NCBI GenBank assembly: GCA_003649695.1
Contig: QMSR01000056.1
Coordinates: forward strand, 1-5,772
Source: Thermoplasmata archaeon
GTDB lineage: Archaea; Thermoplasmatota; Thermoplasmata; Thermoplasmatales; B87-G9
Reading direction: 5' to 3'
Length of the DNA stretch: 5,772 nt
Numbering within the stretch: the first letter of the stretch is position 1; each line of letters opens with the position of its first letter. The translations under genes and the position numbers were made by a program. Below are positions 1 to 4,898 of this stretch, in pieces. The notes below the pieces were generated by a model that did no database searches, was not told the DNA's origin, and saw nothing but the letters and a program-made list of their open reading frames with translations.

Positions 1-133
1 GTTACAAGTACAAATAAAACTGGAATGGTATATCTCATACCCATTTCATTAAAAGAAGTTGTTTTATTTAAAATTTAGCTTGATCGTTAAAATTTACAAA
101 ATCCAATTTTTTCAAATTTTACGAATATCGTGT
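1..133. other. AT-rich stretch at the left edge with no confident gene
   Basis: This segment is strongly AT-rich, unlike the GC-rich genes to its right. It follows the stop codon of the resolvase gene and probably holds the end of the operon. Two short edge-truncated reading frames compete. A plus-strand frame from 1 to 78 ends in TAG (tail GMVYLIPISLKEVVLFKI) and could be the end of a convergent gene. A minus-strand frame starts at ATG 44-42 and reads MGMRYTIPVLFVLV off the edge, like the start of a membrane or secreted protein. It has an A/T-only TATA-like stretch around 64-73, at leaderless spacing. Both are too short to accept, and at most one is likely to be real. A 10-bp direct repeat, TTAAAATTTA, occurs at 68-77 and 87-96. 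Confidence 0.6.
85..123. repeat. Imperfect AT-rich inverted repeat after the operon
   Basis: Positions 88-95 (TAAAATTT) pair with 114-121 (AAATTTTA). After a 2x2 mismatch, 98-101 (AAAA) pair with 108-111 (TTTT), leaving a 6-nt loop. Outside these, CG at 85-86 pairs with CG at 122-123, with T87 bulged. That gives 14 pairs, 12 of them A-T. It starts 10 bp past the resolvase stop codon, so it may mark transcript ends for the minus-strand operon, and for a possible convergent plus-strand gene. Short T4 tracts on the minus strand at 98-101, 89-92 and 70-73 would suit archaeal intrinsic termination better than the weak hairpin. Chance complementarity in AT-rich DNA remains possible. Confidence 0.4.
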
Positions 134-631
134 TCAGTCGACTAAGTTAAGGATGGAGGATAGGAAAGCGGAGAGTTCGAGACCCTGATCCCACCTCAGT
201 ATGGGTTTTCCCCTCCTGGACGTCGGGATCTCGGGTATCTCGGAGAAGAGTTCCATGTCCCGCGGGATCCTGGCCTCCGAGGGCCTCAGGATCCTCCAGG
301 GGTCTCCCCTGGCCCCCTTCAGCCTGAGGGCGTAGATGGGGACGATCCTCGCCCTGGCGGCAAGCTCCAAGTACTGCCTGTACTGCTCCTGGACCTTCGC
401 GCTCCTGCTTATCCTCACAACTCCCGTTGAGGTGCTCTTGACCTCGATGGGGAGGACTATGCCCCCCCTGACCGCCAGGATGTCTATGCCCAGGGAGCCG
501 GCAGCCCTGACCACGAGGAAGGGCTTCTCCAGCAGGATCCCGTAGCCAGGGGCCTTCCTCGAGAGCCTAGACACGACCTCCGGGTCGCCGGAGAGCAGCC
601 TCTTCAGCTCCCTCTCGTAGACGCTGCTCAT
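134..631 (-). CDS. hjc: Archaeal Holliday junction resolvase (Hjc family)
   Basis: This 165-residue protein is a predicted structure-specific endonuclease that cuts four-way DNA junctions during recombination and fork repair, acting as a dimer in the cytoplasm. The nuclease core is readable: YEREL at 5-9 supplies the N-terminal glutamate (E6); VRAAGS at 41-46 is followed by GID with D50; and PIEVK at 61-65 supplies E63 and K65. The 13-residue D-to-E spacing and the E-x-K pattern match Pyrococcus Hjc. A basic, Gln/Tyr-containing helix (79-95) and the strand IVPIYALRL (96-104) follow, as in that family. At 165 residues it is longer than typical Hjc (about 120-140). The extra length is mainly about 20 residues between E6 and the VRAAGS strand, plus a longer C-terminal tail. 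Its ATG overlaps the permease stop (ATGA). A GGAGAT element at 641-646 lies 9 nt upstream, so coupled translation is likely. Family assignment is firm; activity is inferred. Confidence 0.87.
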   Translation of the reverse strand: MSSVYERELKRLLSGDPEVVSRLSRKAPGYGILLEKPFLVVRAAGSLGIDILAVRGGIVLPIEVKSTSTGVVRISRSAKVQEQYRQYLELAARARIVPIYALRLKGARGDPWRILRPSEARIPRDMELFSEIPEIPTSRRGKPILRWDQGLELSAFLSSILNLVD

Positions 632-2349
632 ACCTTGAAGATCTCCCCCATCCTCCTCCCCATGATCCTGGAGCTCAGGACCATGGAGGCCCCGATGACC
701 AGCATTAGGATCAGACCCATGGCGCTCGCCACGTAGTCGCTGCCCTGGGGCATGGTGTGGAGCACGTAGATCGTCTTGGTCATGGGGAACTGCTCGGGCT
801 TAGCCGCGAGTATGAGGCTGGCGCTGACCTCGATCATGGACTCGGCGTAGACCAGGACGCCGGCCGCCAGGACGTTTGCCACTATGAGGGGGAGCACGAT
901 GTCCTTGACCGCCCTCAACGGGTGCGCACCGACGGACTGGGCGGCCTCCTCGAAGGCCGCGTGCACCTGCTGCATCCCGGCGCTTATGGCCCTCACCGAG
1001 TAGGGCATCCTCCTTATCGCGTAGGCGACGATCAACAGGGGAACCGGGTTCCTCCACGCATCCAGGATCGGGAAGTGGAAGGCGGCCAGGTAGCCGAAGG
1101 CTATGATGATGCCAGGAAGGGCGAGGGGCCACATGGTCAGCGCGTCTATCGGGTGCCTGTCGGGGAGCCTGGACCTGTTCACGTAGTAGGCTATGCCCAC
1201 TCCCAGGGCAATGTCGATGAGCATCGCGAAGAGGGAGTAGTAGAGGCTGTTCTTGATGCTGGTGAGGGTGTGCTCCGTGCTCTCCAGGGCCCTGATGTTC
1301 CTGAAGTTGTCAAGGGTGAACGCCGTCGGCACGAGGCTCTTGTACCAGGAGCCGACCTTCGCGAAGGCCAGGAGGGCCACCGAGATGTGGGGCAGCACCG
1401 AGATCAGGAGCAGCACGACGATGGCCCCCGCCAGGAGCCACCCCTTCGCGCCCGAGATCCTCCTGACCTTCGGGGCCACGTGGCCCCTCCCCATCATCGC
1501 GTAGCTCTTCCTCCCTATGACCAACTTCATCCCCAGGAAGATGGCAGTGACGATGAGCAGGACCACCACTATGAGGACGTAGGCCATGACGTTCGTCCGG
1601 AACTCGGTGGAGTACTTGAAGATCTGGACCGAGACCAGCTTGGGGTAGAAGAACATGAGCGGTGTGCCGAGGTCCGTGAAGGACCAGATGAAGACGATGG
1701 AGGCCCCGGCGAAGATGCCGGGCATCGAGAGTGGAATCACGACAGTCCTGATGAGGCGGAGGCCGCTGGCGCCCAGGGCCTGGGCAGCCTCCTCCAGCGT
1801 GGGGTCTATGTTTGCCAGGGCAGCCGCAATGTTCAGGTACATGATGGGGTAAAGGTGGAGGACCTGCATCAGGACGATGGCCGGAAAGCCGGAGCCCAGC
1901 CAGTTCACGGGCTCGTGGATGATGCCCAGCCTGAGGAGGAGCGTGTTCAGGCTCCCGTAGGTCCCGAGGATCTTCATCATCCCAATGGCGCTAACGAATG
2001 GGGGCACGATGAAGGGGAGGAGCATGAGGGACTGGAGGGTGCCCTTCAAGGGGAACTCGTACCTCACCATGGCGAAGGCCAGGGGAAAGCCTATGAGGAA
2101 CGTCAGGACCGTGGTTATCGTCGCAAGCTTGAGGCTGTTGATGATGAGGCCGTAGTAGGTGCTGTCGGAGAACATGAGCTTGTACATGGAGAGGGTGAAC
2201 TTCCCCCCGACGAAGAAGGAGCGGTAGAATGTGTAGGAGATTGGGTAGATGAGGAACACTATGAAGAAGATCCAGAAGATGGCCGAGAGCAGGAACATCC
2301 CTTTCTGGGACCTCGCCTCCCTCAAGTAGGACCTGAGTCCCCTCAGCAT
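628..2349 (-). CDS. Fused two-domain ABC importer permease (iron/thiamine type)
   Basis: This 573-residue protein is the membrane channel of an ABC importer, with both permease halves fused in one chain, as in FbpB/ThiP-like proteins (COG1178). Approximate helices by hydrophobicity: 18-38, 70-95, 105-128, 155-178, 211-231 and 254-276 in the first half; 303-328, 366-390, 404-424, 434-446, 488-515 and 540-560 in the second. Each half carries an EAA loop that docks on the ATPase: EEAAQALGASGLRLI (186-200) and EEAAQSVGAHPLRAV (467-481), each followed by an IPL/LPL turn. A basic linker at about 277-302 joins the halves. The ATG sits 9 bp after the ATPase stop with a good ribosome binding site. The stop codon shares four bases with the resolvase start. 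The substrate is not determinable: Fe3+, thiamine, phosphonate and sugar-phosphate importers all share this layout. No frameshift or missing motif was seen. Confidence 0.93.
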   Translation of the reverse strand: MLRGLRSYLREARSQKGMFLLSAIFWIFFIVFLIYPISYTFYRSFFVGGKFTLSMYKLMFSDSTYYGLIINSLKLATITTVLTFLIGFPLAFAMVRYEFPLKGTLQSLMLLPFIVPPFVSAIGMMKILGTYGSLNTLLLRLGIIHEPVNWLGSGFPAIVLMQVLHLYPIMYLNIAAALANIDPTLEEAAQALGASGLRLIRTVVIPLSMPGIFAGASIVFIWSFTDLGTPLMFFYPKLVSVQIFKYSTEFRTNVMAYVLIVVVLLIVTAIFLGMKLVIGRKSYAMMGRGHVAPKVRRISGAKGWLLAGAIVVLLLISVLPHISVALLAFAKVGSWYKSLVPTAFTLDNFRNIRALESTEHTLTSIKNSLYYSLFAMLIDIALGVGIAYYVNRSRLPDRHPIDALTMWPLALPGIIIAFGYLAAFHFPILDAWRNPVPLLIVAYAIRRMPYSVRAISAGMQQVHAAFEEAAQSVGAHPLRAVKDIVLPLIVANVLAAGVLVYAESMIEVSASLILAAKPEQFPMTKTIYVLHTMPQGSDYVASAMGLILMLVIGASMVLSSRIMGRRMGEIFKV

Positions 2350-2354
2350 GGAAC

Positions 2355-2360
2355 CACCTC
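2355..2360 (-). promoter_or_regulatory. Shine-Dalgarno for the permease gene
   Basis: On the minus strand this reads GAGGTG, five bases before the permease ATG, and matches the archaeal anti-Shine-Dalgarno core. It overlaps the TGA stop of the upstream ATPase gene (2359-2361). Ribosomes ending the ATPase would therefore sit on the permease start site. It supports the ATG at 2349-2347 as the true start. It contrasts with the first gene of the operon, which has no such site. Confidence 0.75.
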
Positions 2361-3411
2361 ACGGGAGCACGATGGTGTCGGAGGGGTCGAAGACCACCCT
2401 GACCCTCTCCCCCCTCCTCGCCACCCTACCCCTGGGGTTGAACATCTCCACCTTCACCATCCCGAAGTCGGTCTTCACGAACACGGTCTCCTTGGAGCCG
2501 TAGTACATGGAGCTCTCGACCTCCCCCTCGAGGACGTTGCCCCCACCACCCTCCTTGACGACGCTGGCGGCCTCGGGCCTGAAGGCGACCGCCACCCTTG
2601 AGTGGGGGATCTCCGCCGTGGGTACGCCCTTCACGGTGTTCCCGTCCAGCTCGACGACCGCGAAGTCCCCCTCCCTCCCCACGAGCTCCCCCTCGAACAT
2701 GTTGATCTCCCCTATGAAGCTGGCCACGAAGCGGTTCCTGGGCTTCCTGTACAGCTCCACGGGCGTCCCAATCTGCATGATCAGCCCGTCGTTCATGACG
2801 GCGATCCTGTCGGCCATGCTCAGGGCCTCCATCTGGTCGTGGGTCACGTAGACCGTCGTGATCTTCAGCCTGTTCTGGAGCCTCTTGATCTCCTCCCTCA
2901 TCTCTATCCTGAGCTTGGCGTCCAGGTTGCTGAGGGGCTCGTCGAGGAGCAAGATCTGGGGCTCAACGACCAGGGCCCTGGCCAGGGCGACCCTCTGCTG
3001 CTGGCCTCCGGAGAGCTGGTTCGGGTACTTCTTCGCGTGCTCCTCCAGCTTGACCAGCTCCAGGGCCCACCTCACCCTCTCCCTGATCTCCCTCTCGGGC
3101 AGCCCCCTTATCTTCAGGCCGTAGGCGACGTTGTCGTAGACCGTCATGTGGGGCCACAGGGCGTAATACTGGAACACCATGCCTATGTTCCTCTTGTACG
3201 GCGGCGTGAAGGTTACGTCCCTGTCGTCGAAGTAGACCCTGCCCTCGTCGGGGATGTAGAAGCCCGCAATGACCCTCAGCGTGGTGGTCTTGCCGCAGCC
3301 CGAGGGGCCCAGGATGAAGAAGAGCTCCCCGTGGTCGACCTCGAAGCTGATCCCCTTCAGGGCCTCGAAGTCCCCGAAGAACTTCCTGACGCCCTCCAGC
3401 CTCAGCCTCAA
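2359..3411 (-). CDS. ABC importer ATPase with C-terminal TOBE domain
   Basis: This 350-residue protein is the cytoplasmic ATP-hydrolysing subunit that drives the adjacent permease. All nucleotide-binding motifs are intact: Walker A GPSGCGKTT (35-43), Q-loop glutamine Q81 in VFQYYALWP, signature LSGGQQQR (133-140), Walker B ILLLDEP (153-159), D-loop SNLD (161-164) and switch histidine H191 in VTHDQMEAL. Residues from about 235 to 350 form the regulatory TOBE region typical of the PotA/FbpC/MalK group, including the conserved AFRPE (276-280). Length is normal for the group. The start codon is TTG (3411-3409): the next in-frame ATG is at residue 78, inside the nucleotide-binding domain, and upstream the frame soon meets a stop with no better start. 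No Shine-Dalgarno is visible before the TTG. It lies 34 bp after the binding-protein stop. Substrate specificity cannot be read from this subunit. Confidence 0.95.
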   Translation of the reverse strand: MRLRLEGVRKFFGDFEALKGISFEVDHGELFFILGPSGCGKTTTLRVIAGFYIPDEGRVYFDDRDVTFTPPYKRNIGMVFQYYALWPHMTVYDNVAYGLKIRGLPEREIRERVRWALELVKLEEHAKKYPNQLSGGQQQRVALARALVVEPQILLLDEPLSNLDAKLRIEMREEIKRLQNRLKITTVYVTHDQMEALSMADRIAVMNDGLIMQIGTPVELYRKPRNRFVASFIGEINMFEGELVGREGDFAVVELDGNTVKGVPTAEIPHSRVAVAFRPEAASVVKEGGGGNVLEGEVESSMYYGSKETVFVKTDFGMVKVEMFNPRGRVARRGERVRVVFDPSDTIVLP

Positions 3412-3433
3412 CCCAAAAAAGAAGGAGAGGGGA
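3412..3433 (-). terminator. Possible partial terminator: pyrimidine/T6 tract between binding protein and ATPase
   Basis: Read on the minus strand, the 34-bp gap after the binding-protein stop contains an unbroken C/T run at 3415-3432 that ends in six T residues (3415-3420), then GGG and the TTG start of the ATPase. Oligo-T tracts in the non-template strand are intrinsic termination signals in archaea. A leaky stop here would give more binding protein than ATPase and permease, as importers usually need. No hairpin is apparent. It could instead be a spacer of no function. Confidence 0.3.
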
Positions 3434-3445
3434 TTAGTTTAACGT

Positions 3446-4831
3446 TTATCCACCTACGCCCAGAATCTCCAGGACCTCGCTGTACTTCTGGTCGGCGAAG
3501 TTGTGCCACTCGGTGATCTTCTGCTGCTGGAAGGCCTCGTCGGACCACTGGTTCGCCCACTCCAGGATCTGCTCCTCGGTGGCCGGCATCTCGCACAGCT
3601 TCGCTATCGCCTGGTTTATCTTGTCCTCGGACACGCCGCTGTTCATGGCGTCGATGATGGCGCTCCAGGCCTCCCTGAGCTCGTCGTGCTTGTCTATGAT
3701 CAGGGCGCCGATGAGGTCGTTCAGGATCGCCCACCTGGTGCCACCCTTGGTGGCGTTGTAGCTGAGGGTGCTCGCTATCTCGAACGGGTTGACCTGGACC
3801 GCCCTCTCGGAGGCGGGTATCTCATCGTAGAGCCTCGGGATCACGGACATCCTGCCCAGGGTGTAGTTCTTGGGCCCTCCCGGGGCGCCCTTCGGGAGCA
3901 TCCAGAGCTTCTGCCCGTCGTCGCTGAGGACGAACTTGATGAACATCTGGGCCTCCTCGTAGTGCGGGGCGTTCTTGAGGATCGCTATCGAGTCGGGGTT
4001 TATCACGGTGAGGCCCTCCGGCATGACGTAGCCGATCCTGTCGGCGCCGACCTCGGCGATCTTGCCCCAGGCGTAGAAGTCGATGGCCAGGCCGTAGGAG
4101 AGCTCACCATTGGCGACGAGCTTCGGGATCGTGGAGGAGTGCTCGGGGAAGTCCCTGATGTTGCCTCCCATCTTGGTTATGATCTCCCACCCCTTGTCCC
4201 AGCCGTAGGCCTGGAGGATGATCTCGTACATCATGTGGGTGCTCCCGCTGTGCCTGGGGTCGGCGCTCCCGACCTCGTCAAAGGCCTCGGGCTTCGTCAG
4301 GTCCTCCCAGGTCTGGGGAACGGGCAGCCCCTTCTCCTGGATCCTGTCCTTGTTGTACATGATGCCGAAGCCGGAGAGGGCGGTGCCGAACCAGTAGTAC
4401 TCGGGGTCGTACATCGGGATGCCGTGGTAGTCTGCAGGCATGTTGTCCTTGACGTAGTTGATCAGCTCCTGGTCGGTGACGGCCTGGAGCAGGCCCTCAT
4501 CCTTCAACTTCAGGAACGGGTCCACGCCGCCTCCCCAGAGGATGTCCCAGTTCCCCTGCTCGTTCGTCTGGTACCAGGTCTCAATCCTCTTCACGCAGTC
4601 GCTGGTTCCGTAGGTCTCGTAGGTGACCTCTATGGGCCTACCCGTCTGGTTCTCATACCAGGACTTGAACTTGTTGATGAACTCGTTGAGAATGCCTTCC
4701 CAGTGAGGGCTGATGATCGAGAGCTGGGCGGGCCCCTGGGGGGCGCTGGGCCTCCTGTAGAAGTAGATCCCCAGGGCGGCTACGATGATCACGAGGACCA
4801 CGATTACCGCTATCAGCGACTCTTTCGTCAT
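3446..4831 (-). CDS. ABC importer solute-binding protein, membrane-anchored (COG1840-like)
   Basis: This 461-residue extracellular binding protein should capture the substrate for the downstream permease. Residues 5-25 form one hydrophobic helix followed by YRR and a Ser/Pro/Gly-rich linker (28-34). There is no lipobox cysteine, so it looks like an uncleaved N-terminal anchor. The mature part has features of the Fe3+-type family 1 binding proteins: SPHWEGILNEF (41-51), a WDILWGGG strand (95-102), YWFGTALSGFGIMYNKD (146-162) with the usual GxGIMYNK hinge, PRHSGSTHMM (192-201) and GELSYGLAIDFYAW (242-255). H43 may align with the metal-ligand histidine of Neisseria FbpA, but the paired C-lobe tyrosines are not evident, so an iron role is unproven. 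About 110 residues follow the point where short family members end. It is the first operon gene; ATG 4831-4829 has no Shine-Dalgarno but a TATA-like box about 27 bp upstream, which supports this start. Confidence 0.9.
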   Translation of the reverse strand: MTKESLIAVIVVLVIIVAALGIYFYRRPSAPQGPAQLSIISPHWEGILNEFINKFKSWYENQTGRPIEVTYETYGTSDCVKRIETWYQTNEQGNWDILWGGGVDPFLKLKDEGLLQAVTDQELINYVKDNMPADYHGIPMYDPEYYWFGTALSGFGIMYNKDRIQEKGLPVPQTWEDLTKPEAFDEVGSADPRHSGSTHMMYEIILQAYGWDKGWEIITKMGGNIRDFPEHSSTIPKLVANGELSYGLAIDFYAWGKIAEVGADRIGYVMPEGLTVINPDSIAILKNAPHYEEAQMFIKFVLSDDGQKLWMLPKGAPGGPKNYTLGRMSVIPRLYDEIPASERAVQVNPFEIASTLSYNATKGGTRWAILNDLIGALIIDKHDELREAWSAIIDAMNSGVSEDKINQAIAKLCEMPATEEQILEWANQWSDEAFQQQKITEWHNFADQKYSEVLEILGVGG

Positions 4832-4846
4832 CGATGCGTGATCGAT
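4830..4846. promoter_or_regulatory. Palindromic operator candidate at the start of the transporter operon
   Basis: ATCGAT occurs at 4830-4835 and again at 4841-4846 with a 5-bp spacer (GCGTG). The two copies are one helical turn apart and form an inverted repeat, since the six-mer is its own complement. The first copy overlaps the ATG of the binding-protein gene, which is also the likely transcription start, and the second lies between it and the TATA-like box. A repressor bound here would block the operon, perhaps in response to its substrate. No regulator gene is in the window, and the function is inferred from position and symmetry only. Confidence 0.4.
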
Positions 4847-4855
4847 CCAGCATCC

Positions 4856-4868
4856 TATAAACTTTAAT
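4856..4868 (-). promoter_or_regulatory. Archaeal TATA/BRE promoter for the transporter operon
   Basis: On the minus strand the sequence reads ATTAAAG followed by TTTATA (TATA box at 4856-4861, purine/A-rich BRE-like element at 4862-4868). The box centre is about 27 bp before the first base of the binding-protein ATG, the normal distance from TATA box to transcription start in archaea. Transcription would begin at or beside the ATG, giving a leaderless mRNA, in agreement with the absence of a Shine-Dalgarno. The element overlaps the promoter of the divergent ileS gene. Confidence 0.65.
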
Positions 4869-4874
4869 TTTAAA
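4857..4874 (+). promoter_or_regulatory. ileS: Archaeal TATA/BRE promoter for ileS
   Basis: On the plus strand ATAAAC (4857-4862, BRE-like) precedes the A/T-only stretch TTTAATTTTAAA (4863-4874), whose centre is about 30 bp before the ileS ATG. The nearest purine-rich AAAGGA lies more than 20 nt before the ATG, too far for a Shine-Dalgarno, so a leaderless transcript is likely. The exact TATA hexamer within the stretch is uncertain. It overlaps the divergent transporter promoter. Confidence 0.55.
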
Positions 4875-4898
4875 GGAAATAGCCCCTATCCTGCACAG

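Noticed and set aside
757..2601. A 614-codon plus-strand open frame opposite the permease gene
   Set aside because: It is antisense to a clear ABC permease and part of the ATPase. Its product is dominated by Glu, Gly, His, Asp, Val and Pro with no domain pattern. GC-rich third positions remove stops on the opposite strand, which explains its length.
2602..3516. A 304-codon plus-strand open frame opposite the ATPase gene
   Set aside because: It is antisense to a complete set of ABC ATPase motifs, with no recognisable domain and biased composition.
3446..4831. Naming the importer a ferric iron transporter outright
   Set aside because: Subunit architecture and one possible ligand histidine fit, but the tyrosine ligands are not evident. 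The same three-part architecture imports thiamine, phosphonates and other solutes, so the substrate was left open.
3503..4867. A 454-codon plus-strand open frame opposite the binding-protein gene
   Set aside because: Its composition (Leu/Val/Gly/Asp-rich, low complexity) is typical of antisense shadows in GC-rich genes. The opposite frame encodes a recognisable binding protein.
4832..4898. A tRNA, riboswitch or T-box-like leader upstream of ileS
   Set aside because: The gap is only 67 bp, filled by promoter elements, and the predicted transcript has essentially no leader. T-box control of ileS is bacterial. No cloverleaf or conserved riboswitch core is seen.
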